Below, in pieces: positions 1 through 8,457 of a stretch of 57,773 nucleotides of DNA. The stretch covers positions 37,809 through 95,581 of the forward strand of contig JAQUST010000003.1 in assembly GCA_028710495.1 (NCBI GenBank), in the 5' to 3' direction. Both the position numbers and the translations under genes were made by a program. The notes below the pieces were generated by a model. The model worked only from the letters and a program-made list of their open reading frames with translations. It had not been told where the DNA came from and made no database searches. Each line of letters begins with the position of its first letter. Position 1 is the first letter of the stretch. This DNA is from Clostridia bacterium. GTDB lineage: Bacteria; Bacillota; Clostridia; Christensenellales; CAG-917.

Positions 1-102
1 ACTAATAAGGCAACACCTACCAAAGTCAATGAGACTGCTCAGACTAAAAAGACAGCTTCAAAAAGCAAACCGAATATGACTAACAGCGAAAATAAAGGAT
101 AA
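1..102 (+). CDS. C-terminal tail of an upstream gene (partial, 5' end outside window)
   Basis: Frame 1 is open from the first base to a TAA at 100-102 and encodes 33 residues rich in Lys, Thr, Ser and Asn (it ends in NSENKG). The other two forward frames are closed by stops. The composition looks like a basic, disordered C-terminal tail, but nothing identifies the protein. It ends 24 bases before a short ORF and 56 bases before pncB, so it could be the preceding gene of the same transcript. Confidence 0.5.
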   Translation, partial: TNKATPTKVNETAQTKKTASKSKPNMTNSENKG

Positions 103-126
103 TATTGAATTTTTGAGGAGTATTAT

Positions 127-162
127 TTGAACTACGCTATAAAAAAAGAAGGCACTCAATGA
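127..162 (+). CDS. possible 11-codon leader ORF overlapping the pncB start
   Basis: A TTG codon at 127 follows the best Shine-Dalgarno sequence in this gap (GAGGAG at 115-120, 6 bases away). The frame reads MNYAIKKEGTQ and stops at TGA 160-162, which overlaps the pncB ATG as ATGA. A strong ribosome site serving an 11-codon ORF that ends on the next start suggests translational coupling or a leader peptide. It could also be chance, since pncB has its own weaker GAAGG. It is too short to test by composition. Confidence 0.35.
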   Translation: MNYAIKKEGTQ

Positions 163-1580
163 GAAATCTTACTTTAATGACAGACTTTTATGAACTCACA
201 ATGATGAATGGTTATTTGAAATGTGATATGGCAGACAAAGCAGCTGTTTTCGATGTATTTTACCGCGGTACAGGCGGGTATTCATATGCTATTGCCGCAG
301 GTCTTGAACAAGTCGTGGAATATATCGAAAATTTACATTTTGAAGAAAGTGACCTTGATTATCTTAGAGGATTGAAAACTTTTCCCGAGGAATTTATACT
401 TGAACTTGGCAAACTAAGATTTACCGGAAGCATTAAAGCAGTGCCGGAGGGAACAATGATTTTCCCGCAAGAGCCAATTCTCACAGTCAAAGCAAGACTA
501 TTTGAGGCGCAACTTGTGGAAACAGCAATATTGACTTTGCTCAATCATCAGACTTTAATCGCCACAAAAGCAGCAAGGCTTTGTGAATGCACTAAGGCAA
601 ATATTATGGAGTTCGGTCTGCGTAGAGCTCAGGGTGCGGATGCTGGTATCTACGGCGCTCGTGCAGCGTATATTGGCGGATGCCGCTCGACTTCGAACTG
701 TTTATCGGGCAAAATGTTTGACATTGCGATCAAGGGAACACACGCTCACAGTTGGGTAATGTCGTTTCCTGATGAGTTGACTTCTTTCCGCGAATATGCA
801 AACACTTATCCTGACAATTGCATGCTATTGGTGGACACTTACAACACTTTGAAAAGCGGTATCCCAAATGCAATAAAAGTTTTTGACGAATTGAAAGCAG
901 CAGGACACAAACCTGTTGGGATTCGTCTCGACAGTGGAGACATTGCATATCTTTCAAAAAAAGCACGCATAATGCTTGATGAGGCAGGACATAGCGATGT
1001 TTCAATCTGCGCATCGGGAGATATCGATGAAGATATTTTGCTTGCTCTTGACACTCAAGAAGCAAAAGTTGACATCTACGGAATTGGCACAAAGCTTATC
1101 ACAAGCTATATCAATCCAAGTTTGGGTGGCGTCTACAAACTCTCAGCCATTGAAGAAAACGGTGTAATGGTGCCAAAGATGAAAATATCAAACACAGCCG
1201 AAAAGAATACAAATCCGGGAGAAAAGAAAATTGTGCGTTTGGTTGACAGAGAAAGCGGAATGGCGCTTGCAGACTTGATTTGTCTTGTTGAAGACAAGAT
1301 TGATGACAGTAAACCATTGACAATTTTTGACCCGCATCATACTTGGAAAAAGACCACTCTTGAAAATTTCGGTGCAGTAGAACTTATGCAAGAAGTATTC
1401 AAGGACGGGAAGTTGGTTTACAAATTGCCAACACTTTCTCAGATTGCAAAGTATTCGGATGCCAATAAATCTGCATTCTATCCTGAATATCGTCGTGTTA
1501 TAAATACACAAGACTACAAAGTTGACCTTTCAGATACACTATTTGAGCTGAAAAACAAATTGCTTCATAATATCGGCTAA
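159..1580 (+). CDS. pncB: nicotinate phosphoribosyltransferase
   Basis: This enzyme joins nicotinate and PRPP to make nicotinate mononucleotide, the first step of NAD salvage in the Preiss-Handler route, in the cytoplasm. The 473-residue protein opens with LTLMTDFYELTMMNGY, a typical start for the family. It keeps the GTHAHSW segment near residues 192-198, which holds the histidine phosphorylated in this family, and the later LDSGD segment of the phosphoribosyl-binding site. Length is normal. The ATG at 159 has a GAAGG 5 bases upstream and overlaps the stop of a short upstream ORF. A clear terminator follows, so the gene ends its transcript. I see no other NAD gene nearby. Confidence 0.93.
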   Translation: MRNLTLMTDFYELTMMNGYLKCDMADKAAVFDVFYRGTGGYSYAIAAGLEQVVEYIENLHFEESDLDYLRGLKTFPEEFILELGKLRFTGSIKAVPEGTMIFPQEPILTVKARLFEAQLVETAILTLLNHQTLIATKAARLCECTKANIMEFGLRRAQGADAGIYGARAAYIGGCRSTSNCLSGKMFDIAIKGTHAHSWVMSFPDELTSFREYANTYPDNCMLLVDTYNTLKSGIPNAIKVFDELKAAGHKPVGIRLDSGDIAYLSKKARIMLDEAGHSDVSICASGDIDEDILLALDTQEAKVDIYGIGTKLITSYINPSLGGVYKLSAIEENGVMVPKMKISNTAEKNTNPGEKKIVRLVDRESGMALADLICLVEDKIDDSKPLTIFDPHHTWKKTTLENFGAVELMQEVFKDGKLVYKLPTLSQIAKYSDANKSAFYPEYRRVINTQDYKVDLSDTLFELKNKLLHNIG

Positions 1581-1627
1581 AAGGTTAATATTCGACAAAA
1601 TTAATAAATCCAAAATTGTGCATTCTT

Positions 1628-1665
1628 GCTCTCTCTATTGCATTATAGAGAGAGCATTTTGTTTT
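1628..1665 (+). terminator. intrinsic terminator after pncB
   Basis: GCTCTCTCTA at 1628-1637 pairs perfectly with TAGAGAGAGC at 1646-1655 around an 8-base loop and is followed by ATTTTGTTTT. It lies 48 bases past the pncB stop. Confidence 0.85.
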
Positions 1666-1730
1666 CTAAAAATATTGATGAAAATTTCCTAAGTAAAACG
1701 AAAACAAAAAACAGTAAACAGGGGTGAAAT

Positions 1731-2462
1731 GTGAAAAGAAATCTAAAAAAAGCAGAGGAGTGCAAGTTTTCAATCGTAAAGATGGGCTACGACAAAAAAG
1801 AGGTTGAGAATTATTTGAAAACTCAGACTGAGCGTAACAGCATATTGATGAGTGAAAATCAGGCTCGTCTTCTCAGTATGAAAACAAAATACGGCGAACT
1901 TGAAGATGAGTTGAAAGAATTTCGAGGCAGAGAAGATGAAATCAAAAATAGTCTTTTTGCCGCAAACGACAAAGCGAATGAAATGACTATTGACATAAAA
2001 ATTCAGTATGCTTTGGAAATCGAAAGGCTCAAAATTTTTCAAGCTAAGTGGACAAATTGCTATGAGGAATTGAAAGAACGATATCACTTTGGAAAAGATG
2101 CATTAAATATGGAAAGTGTTATTGTTTCAACGACACTAGAACTTGAAAATCTGCTTGCTCGTGATTTTTCCTTGGCTCGTGAGAATTCAGGTGGAGAAAT
2201 TGAAAAGCAATTCAAGCGTGAAGTTGAGCGGTTGGGAGGAGGAGATGAGGAATTGACTTCATTGTTTGAAAAGCTAAAATCTGAGCTTAAAACCGCTACA
2301 AAACAGAAAGACGAAAATCGAAATGCATCTACTCATCCCGCATCAAAGATTGCCGCAAGTTGCGGAGAAGATAAATTTTCAATTATCGAGGCTTTAAACC
2401 CAACACAACCATTGGAGGATATATGCAAAGAAATGGGGCTTAATGTCAAACGAGATTACTAA
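1731..2462 (+). CDS. DivIVA-like coiled-coil protein
   Basis: The 243-residue protein has, at about residues 13-30, FSIVKMGYDKKEVENYL, which matches the N-terminal membrane-binding motif of the DivIVA/GpsB family (Phe, Gly-Tyr-Asp, Glu-Val, Tyr-Leu). Residues 30-200 are mostly charged and helical, consistent with coiled coil. DivIVA-type proteins gather at curved membrane and recruit division, cell-wall or chromosome-segregation partners. The C-terminal third has no recognisable domain. The GTG start at 1731 has GGGGTG 4 bases upstream. The next gene begins 23 bases after the stop, so the two are probably cotranscribed. The motif is convincing; which member of the family it is remains open. 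Confidence 0.7.
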   Translation: MKRNLKKAEECKFSIVKMGYDKKEVENYLKTQTERNSILMSENQARLLSMKTKYGELEDELKEFRGREDEIKNSLFAANDKANEMTIDIKIQYALEIERLKIFQAKWTNCYEELKERYHFGKDALNMESVIVSTTLELENLLARDFSLARENSGGEIEKQFKREVERLGGGDEELTSLFEKLKSELKTATKQKDENRNASTHPASKIAASCGEDKFSIIEALNPTQPLEDICKEMGLNVKRDY

Positions 2463-2485
2463 ATCTCTGAATATTGAGACTATAA

Positions 2486-3454
2486 GTGCATATAAATAAT
2501 AAAGTGAATAAGAGTTTCCTAGTAAATTGTGCAAGTGATGAATACATTTTGTTTGATGGAGTAATGAAAACGCAATCGTTCCGTTTCGACGGCGATGGCG
2601 GAGAACATATTCTGTCAAGTTTTCCTATTGGAGGCAAAAAGCTTCCACAAAGTGCGCGCATATGCACGGCAGCACCTGAGTTTGTGGGTTGCTTGTGCGT
2701 TACAAAATGGGCGGATGATTTCTTTGAATTATCGTTTGATAAGCTTGAGGTTGAGTGCTATCAAGCTCCTGAAGCTATTTTGCAGAAGCAGATTACCGAA
2801 AGAGGGCTTATGCACACTGCGACATTGTTTTTTGATACAAAGCAAAGGCTTTTGATTGAAAATCAATATACAAGCGCTACTTTTGATATGCTTGCTGAAA
2901 TGGAAAATCCGCGAATTGAACTTGTCAGTATATCTTTTGGCATATTGATTGCTTTGTTCGGAAAAGCTGGCGACAAAAAAGAGTTAACAGTTATTTTGGC
3001 AGAAAACAACTACAAAATGTTATGGCAGGGCATTGCAGATGATATAAGATTTTTCGAAGGCGGATTTGCAGTTTCAACACAGCTGTACGATATGTTGGGC
3101 AGAGTGAAAGAGGAAAGTTTTTCTTTCCAAAATGATACACGCGATTATAAGATGATAAGCCGAAAATTTTCGTACACCAATGACCGCAAATATATCCCCA
3201 GTTTGACTCAATATTTGTTGCTTGAAGCATTGATGTGCAAGGATTTTGAACGCGCACAAACATACTTGGCTGAAAATGTTTTGGCGGAGGACTTGGCTCA
3301 GTATCTTGGAGATTTTGAGCGAATAGAAAGTCCAAAATTGAATGGCGCAAAAGATACGACAGCGGTGATACTTGTTCGTGAAGGCAATGTTCTTGTTGCA
3401 AGGGAATTAAAATTTGAAATGAAATTAGGAAAGATTGCAAATATTTCAGATTGA
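2486..3454 (+). CDS. hypothetical protein linked to the DivIVA-like gene
   Basis: I do not recognise this 322-residue protein. There is no signal peptide or membrane segment. The first 200 residues alternate short hydrophobic and polar stretches in a way that suggests beta strands; the last 100 look helical around LTQYLLLEALMCKDFERAQTYL. The GTG start at 2486 has only a weak ribosome site and other GTG starts nearby are no better. It follows the DivIVA-like gene by 23 bases and precedes a strong two-way terminator, so the pair probably forms one transcript and the protein may act with its neighbour. That link is inference from position only. Confidence 0.7.
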   Translation: MHINNKVNKSFLVNCASDEYILFDGVMKTQSFRFDGDGGEHILSSFPIGGKKLPQSARICTAAPEFVGCLCVTKWADDFFELSFDKLEVECYQAPEAILQKQITERGLMHTATLFFDTKQRLLIENQYTSATFDMLAEMENPRIELVSISFGILIALFGKAGDKKELTVILAENNYKMLWQGIADDIRFFEGGFAVSTQLYDMLGRVKEESFSFQNDTRDYKMISRKFSYTNDRKYIPSLTQYLLLEALMCKDFERAQTYLAENVLAEDLAQYLGDFERIESPKLNGAKDTTAVILVREGNVLVARELKFEMKLGKIANISD

Positions 3455-3680
3455 AACAATTTTGTAACAAACAAAAGCTCTGTTGAAAGCAACTAAGCAT
3501 TTATATAAATCTTTGCTGGTGGGCACACTAAAAAACAAGTATTCAAAGCTAATATAGAATCTAAGACAAAATTCATTGTTGCGATTTCCAACTCGAATAA
3601 TCAGTTTTGAAAGAAACAAGCAGTTCCGAAAATAGTGTTACAAGAAATAATTCGAGAAGAGTTAAATATAGTTTGCATAA

Positions 3681-3707
3681 AAAAAGGAACGCGTCTGCGT
3701 TCCTTTT
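3681..3707. terminator. bidirectional terminator between convergent genes
   Basis: AAAAAGGAACGC at 3681-3692 pairs with GCGTTCCTTTT at 3697-3707 around a GTCT loop. A-rich and T-rich flanks on both sides allow it to serve the plus-strand hypothetical gene and the minus-strand lipoprotein gene. The rest of the 349-base gap (3455-3803) holds only AT-rich sequence and the short repeats listed next. Confidence 0.85.
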
Positions 3708-3736
3708 AGCTATTCTAAAAAAAGTCAAAGATAAAT

Positions 3737-3811
3737 ATTAGTCAAATTCAAATTGATAAATACAGCAATGTTTTTACTAATTTGCATTAGTCAAATAAAA
3801 AGATTAGTCAA
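3737..3811. repeat. three copies of ATTAGTCAA at the lipoprotein 3' end
   Basis: ATTAGTCAA occurs at 3737-3745, 3786-3794 and 3803-3811. The last copy overlaps the stop codon of the minus-strand lipoprotein gene, so the downstream copies look like short duplications of that gene's end. Confidence 0.5.
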
Positions 3812-4670
3812 TAAATCCTAAAACTGAAACCTCAACTAAATCATATTCAACACTACCTTCAATAATTTTGACAAGAGGGCGAGTAATTTTCCAATTGCTG
3901 ATTGTCATTTGCTCAGTGCCATAAAACAATGTATAGTATGTTCCTGAAACATCGGTTTTTCTTGAAAGATTGACTTGGTAGCAGTTGATGCCTTCTCCAT
4001 AAAGTTCGTTTGCACTTTCTTGTGGCGAAGTTAATTTTGCTGTTATTGAGCAGGCGGCAGTCAAATTTGCAGCGGTGTTTTCTGCAGGAAGCGGAACATC
4101 AAATGACATTGAAAAACCAGTTCCGAGTGTTGAAGCTCCACGAAGCGTGTTGTATATTTCGTTGGTGTCATAGTACGGCGAGCTGTAGCTTATTGCTCCT
4201 TCTTGTAGAACTCCGTTTGTATCTATTTCGTAAGTGCAAGTTGTGCCATCATAATTTATTGTTGTTGTGGTGGTTTTGTCACTTTCAACAACTTTGCGCC
4301 AGCTTGCGACAGGAACTAAAAAGTTGTTTCCCGATGCAATTTCAAAAAAGCAAGTTGTTTCGATTGTTACTCCGTTAATATCCAAATATCCTTTGACAAG
4401 TTTGCCGTCTTCAACATCACTGAGAACAAAATCAGTTGCCAATGTCACATTTTCGCCCTCATTTTTTTTCTCAATAGAGAGAAAATATGTTCCCGTAACA
4501 GGTGCGTTTTCTACGGTTTTATCGGTCACGGTGTAGGTAAAATATTCTTTATTGCACCAAAAATCGCCAAGCTGTCCTTGCGGAGTCGCATTGCTACATG
4601 CGGTAAATGCAAACGACATTGAAATTATCAATACTAAAACAATTATCGAAAGAAACTTTTTCATTTTCAC
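3804..4670 (-). CDS. putative lipoprotein of unknown function
   Basis: The 288-residue protein starts with a classical lipoprotein signal: MKMKKF, a hydrophobic stretch of about 16 residues, then a lipobox ending in FTAC with the acylated Cys near residue 25. It should be exported by Sec and tethered to the outer face of the membrane. The mature part is rich in Thr, Ser, Asn and Tyr and in short alternating hydrophobic stretches, suggesting a beta-rich extracellular domain. I recognise no binding or catalytic motif. The ATG has GAGGTG 4 bases upstream and a good promoter sits just before it. It is transcribed alone, divergently from addB. Confidence 0.8.
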   Translation of the reverse strand: MKMKKFLSIIVLVLIISMSFAFTACSNATPQGQLGDFWCNKEYFTYTVTDKTVENAPVTGTYFLSIEKKNEGENVTLATDFVLSDVEDGKLVKGYLDINGVTIETTCFFEIASGNNFLVPVASWRKVVESDKTTTTTINYDGTTCTYEIDTNGVLQEGAISYSSPYYDTNEIYNTLRGASTLGTGFSMSFDVPLPAENTAANLTAACSITAKLTSPQESANELYGEGINCYQVNLSRKTDVSGTYYTLFYGTEQMTISNWKITRPLVKIIEGSVEYDLVEVSVLGFID

Positions 4671-4685
4671 CTCTTAGATTTTATT

Positions 4686-4713
4686 ATTATATCATAAAAA
4701 CTATATCTGACAA
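4686..4713 (-). promoter_or_regulatory. promoter of the lipoprotein gene
   Basis: Read on the minus strand, TTGTCA (4708-4713) is separated by 16 bases from TATAAT (4686-4691). The predicted start lies a few bases before the GAGGTG ribosome site of the lipoprotein gene. Confidence 0.65.
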
Positions 4714-4735
4714 ATGAATTGCGGTAAAAACTATC

Positions 4736-4855
4736 AATTATTTTAAGTTCAGATAAAGTAATTATTTTAAGATAAGATAAAGTGCTTAAATTATAGCGTA
4801 CGAATACCCATAAACTGAGTAACAGCAAAACAGATAAATAGCAAAACAGATAAAC
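4736..4855. repeat. short tandem repeats between lipoprotein gene and addB
   Basis: A 24-base unit beginning AATTATTTTAAG occurs twice (4736-4759 and 4760-4783, three mismatches). A 16-base unit AGCAAAACAGATAAAT occurs twice (4824-4839 and 4840-4855, last base differs). The remainder of this gap is AT-rich with the two divergent promoters at its ends. Confidence 0.75.
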
Positions 4856-4931
4856 AGAGAGTCTACAAATTAGATAAAAATATTTTGACAATAAGAATAA
4901 GCATAGATTTTTAACTCGGTAATAAATGGGA

Positions 4932-4960
4932 TTGCAAAATATATATGAAAATGTTACAAT
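4932..4960 (+). promoter_or_regulatory. promoter of addB, placing the start site on the GTG
   Basis: TTGCAA at 4932-4937 and TACAAT at 4955-4960 are 17 bases apart. Six bases after the -10 box comes the GTG start codon of addB at 4967, which is where transcription would be expected to begin. No Shine-Dalgarno sequence precedes that codon. Confidence 0.6.
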
Positions 4961-4966
4961 GCAGAT

Positions 4967-7900
4967 GTGAAACTTATTGCATCAAACACGACAAAAGGTG
5001 CCTTCAAAGGCATAATAGGGGAGCTCAAAACAAAGCTTGCTGACGGCGGGATACACACAATTATTGTGCCCGACCGTTTTTCTATGTCTGTTGAAAAAAC
5101 GATTCTGGCTGATTTGGGATTGACCGCTTCATTCAACATTGAGGTTGTCACTTTCACTAGATTTGCAGAGAAGTTTTTGAAAGGGAAAATCAATCGGTGC
5201 TTGACTCCTGAAGGTTCGGTTATGATGTTGCAACGCGTCATAGACCAAAACTTTGAAAAACTTGTTTATTATCGCAAGTCAATTAAAAAGCAAGGTTTCA
5301 CGCGTGATTTCTACGCCGCATTGACCTCACTTAGAAACAGTGGAATAACTCCGCAACAGCTAAGCGCAAATCTGGAAAAACTGCCTGTTTCAATTCGTGG
5401 CAAACTCCAAGACACTGCATTTTTATATCAAAATTATCTTGAAGAATTGGACAAAAATTTTACGGATTCCTCAACAAGACTCGAAACTTTTGCAGCAGAG
5501 CTTGAGAAAACCCCAACACTTTTGAAGCACATTTATATAAGTGGATTCTACGAATTCAAAGCGCCGGAACTAAAAATCATCGAGCAATTTTCGCGTTGTG
5601 CGCAATCGTTGACTGCAAGTTTAGTGGTCGGATTTTCAAATGAAAACGCTAGAATTTATCCTCATCGCACCTATGAAAAGCTTAAAACAATAGGACTCAA
5701 GGAAGGGCATTTTGAAGTGGTGCGTTCAAATGAAAAACTGGACACCCCCTTTGATGCTTTGTCAGGTTGGCTATATTCCTACGAACCGCCCAAAAAAATC
5801 TTTGCTCAAGACAAAGTTGCGCTTTTCAAAAGCCCAAGCACAACAGCTGAAGTCGAGAACATTGCTATAAATATAAAGAAACTTGTGATTGATGGCGGAC
5901 TGCGTTTTCGTGATATAGGAGTCGCAGTTTCCGACATCGATGAATACGCACCAATATGCAAAACGGTTTTTAAGAGATATGGGATTCCGTTTTTTATTGA
6001 TAAGCAGGAAATGCTTGTGGAGCAGGCAAAAGCAAGATTTTTGCTTTCTGCTCTCAATGTTGTATCTTCAAGATTTTCAAAGGATTCTGTTTTAGAGTTT
6101 GTGAAAAACCCGTTGTTTGAGCTTGAAGCTTTTGAATTCGAAAATTATGTTTTGGCGTTCGGAATTGATTATTCAAGGTTTTTGTCGCCGTTTACTTTGA
6201 AATATTCGGGCGGCAACAAAGAAGACATTGAACGCAAGGAAGAAAATAGAAAAGAAGCTGAGAAAGTGCGAAAGTATCTTTGTGATTTGCTGAGCGATTT
6301 TGCAACCGCAGACAAATACAGCGCGCTAGAGTATGTCGAAAAGCTTAAATCGCTTGAGAAAAAATGCGACAATGAATGGCAAAAATACACCGCAAAACTA
6401 TCTGCAGTAAGTTCATTTTATGATAAATGCGCCGAGCAAGTAGACAAGAAAATTGACGCAGTATTTCAGGAAATAAGTGAAGTTTTTGCTTCTTTATCCT
6501 TTTCTACATCCGACTTTTTCAATATGTTCAAAGCTATGTTGTCAACTCTCAAAATTGCGCTTTTGCCACTGTATATTGACAGCGTTTTTATTGGAGACAC
6601 AAGTGACAGCAGGTATTCAGATGTGGATACGCTTTTTGTTGCAGGTGCGGTTGAAGGCAAATTGCCTGCGCTTTCAGATGGCGGACAGTTCTTGACCGAC
6701 CGCGATGAACAGGCACTTGAAAAACAGGAAATAGTAATTTTTCCTTCAACTCGTGACAAAAATTTGAGCAATATGTTTGAAATTGTCGAGCTTTTGAAAA
6801 TGCCCAAGCGCAAACTCTATATATCTTATCCTGACAAGGGAGCTGATGGAAAATCTAAACGAGCGGCATCACTTATTACACAAATATCGGATTTGTTTTT
6901 TGAAGATGAGGCGAAAACAAAAGAAATATCTTGCGAAAATACTTCCGACACCGAATTTAATTTGATTTATGCAAACACCAATCCAAACCGTGCCAAAGAA
7001 ATGGCGTATAGATTGTGTAGTCGTGAAAACTGTTTTTCGAGTGTGCTAGACAAGGTTGTAGCGGGAGCGCTTGACACAATGTTTATGCAGCCGTTTGATG
7101 CATGTTACACTTTTTTGTCTGATGAGCAGAAAGCTCAACTCGATGCGCTTTATGAAGAAGTTGACTATGTCGGTGGAGAAGTTTTCGCAAAGAAAAACCG
7201 TGCAACACATACGAGCGTGAGCCAACTTGAAAAATACTATCAGTGTCCGTATCAGCATTTTTTCAAATACGGGTTGGAGCTTAAAGTTCGCGAGGAGTCA
7301 AAACTTCTAAACAATGAGCAAGGCACTATAATTCACGCAGTATTGGAAGGATTTTTCAAACTCACAGATATCGAAAAACAAGATATCAAGAGAGAGGTTG
7401 AGCGGATTTTTGATGAAACTATGGCCTGTGACCGTTTCAAAACTTTGGCAGAGCATTCATCTTCAAAGGGTATTATTCGCAGGTTAAAAAAAGAGAGTGT
7501 GCAGTTTTGCACTGAGCTTTATGACATTCAACAGCATTCAAAATTCAGACCATATTTGCTTGAAGCGCGCTTTTCGTCAAACTGGTCGCAAGAGATACTT
7601 ACACAAACTAAAAATGACAACCGTTGTGAAGCAATTCTGAAACCGCTCGCCCTCAATGTCGGAGGGAATGAAATCAACCTTGTTGGCGCAATTGACCGTG
7701 TTGACAGATGGAAAAATTATATTGCAGTCATTGATTATAAATCATACAAAAGTGTTGAACTCAAGCCGAAAGATGTTTATTACGGCGTCAAAATTCAACT
7801 ATACTTATACCTTTTGGCGTTGAGTGAAAACTTTGATTTGAAACCTGCAGGAGTGTTTTATTTGCCTGTTTTCGCTTCATATTTGAGTAACGAAAAAGAA

Positions 7901-8272
7901 AATCGCTATCAATATACGGGACAAGTGTTGAGCGACAAAAATGTGATTGAGGCACTTGATGACACATTTTTTGACAATTCGAAAAAATCTGTGCTTCCTG
8001 CTAGTTTGAAAAAAGACGGTAGTATCAATGGAAATGATGCGATTGATGAAAACACCTTCACAACGCTTTCAGAAACCGCAAAGGCCGTCGCGGAAGAAGG
8101 TATGAGCGAAATATTTGCTGGATATATTGCCCCGCGACCATTGGAAAAAAGCTGTGATTATTGTGATTTTAGGGAGATTTGCGGATACAAGGATGAAAAT
8201 GAGAGAAAACTTGCTTCTCTTTCGCTATCTGATTTATGTAGTGATGTGACAGAAGATAGTGAAATAGATTGA
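4967..8272 (+). CDS. addB: ATP-dependent helicase/deoxyribonuclease subunit B (AddB)
   Basis: AddB pairs with AddA to resect DNA double-strand ends and load RecA. The 1101-residue protein begins with the degenerate UvrD-like fold of the family and ends in a RecB-type nuclease: D910 in GAIDRVD and D923-Y-K925 in the VIDYK motif. Four cysteines that bind the family's 4Fe-4S cluster are visible: C760 (YQCPYQ) and C1063, C1066, C1072 (CDYCDFREIC). There is no intact Walker A motif, normal for many AddB proteins. The GTG at 4967 is the only plausible start and coincides with the predicted transcription start. addA follows 185 bases later, the usual partner order. Confidence 0.93.
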   Translation: MKLIASNTTKGAFKGIIGELKTKLADGGIHTIIVPDRFSMSVEKTILADLGLTASFNIEVVTFTRFAEKFLKGKINRCLTPEGSVMMLQRVIDQNFEKLVYYRKSIKKQGFTRDFYAALTSLRNSGITPQQLSANLEKLPVSIRGKLQDTAFLYQNYLEELDKNFTDSSTRLETFAAELEKTPTLLKHIYISGFYEFKAPELKIIEQFSRCAQSLTASLVVGFSNENARIYPHRTYEKLKTIGLKEGHFEVVRSNEKLDTPFDALSGWLYSYEPPKKIFAQDKVALFKSPSTTAEVENIAINIKKLVIDGGLRFRDIGVAVSDIDEYAPICKTVFKRYGIPFFIDKQEMLVEQAKARFLLSALNVVSSRFSKDSVLEFVKNPLFELEAFEFENYVLAFGIDYSRFLSPFTLKYSGGNKEDIERKEENRKEAEKVRKYLCDLLSDFATADKYSALEYVEKLKSLEKKCDNEWQKYTAKLSAVSSFYDKCAEQVDKKIDAVFQEISEVFASLSFSTSDFFNMFKAMLSTLKIALLPLYIDSVFIGDTSDSRYSDVDTLFVAGAVEGKLPALSDGGQFLTDRDEQALEKQEIVIFPSTRDKNLSNMFEIVELLKMPKRKLYISYPDKGADGKSKRAASLITQISDLFFEDEAKTKEISCENTSDTEFNLIYANTNPNRAKEMAYRLCSRENCFSSVLDKVVAGALDTMFMQPFDACYTFLSDEQKAQLDALYEEVDYVGGEVFAKKNRATHTSVSQLEKYYQCPYQHFFKYGLELKVREESKLLNNEQGTIIHAVLEGFFKLTDIEKQDIKREVERIFDETMACDRFKTLAEHSSSKGIIRRLKKESVQFCTELYDIQQHSKFRPYLLEARFSSNWSQEILTQTKNDNRCEAILKPLALNVGGNEINLVGAIDRVDRWKNYIAVIDYKSYKSVELKPKDVYYGVKIQLYLYLLALSENFDLKPAGVFYLPVFASYLSNEKENRYQYTGQVLSDKNVIEALDDTFFDNSKKSVLPASLKKDGSINGNDAIDENTFTTLSETAKAVAEEGMSEIFAGYIAPRPLEKSCDYCDFREICGYKDENERKLASLSLSDLCSDVTEDSEID

Positions 8273-8457
8273 ATAACGCAATATTTAACACAGATAAAAT
8301 TATGTATGCAGAAACAAACGCAAAAAACATATAAATAACCTTGAAAAAATATAAAACAATAAGCATATTTTAACAGCAATAAGTCTGTATCCTAATATAG
8401 ATAAATCCTAATATATTGGAAATAAATTCGTTCAATAAAAAAAACTTTAGAGGAAAG

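Noticed and set aside
4667-4891. 74-codon minus-strand frame before the lipoprotein gene
   Set aside because: It overlaps the lipoprotein start, covers that gene's promoter and the tandem repeats, and has no ribosome site.
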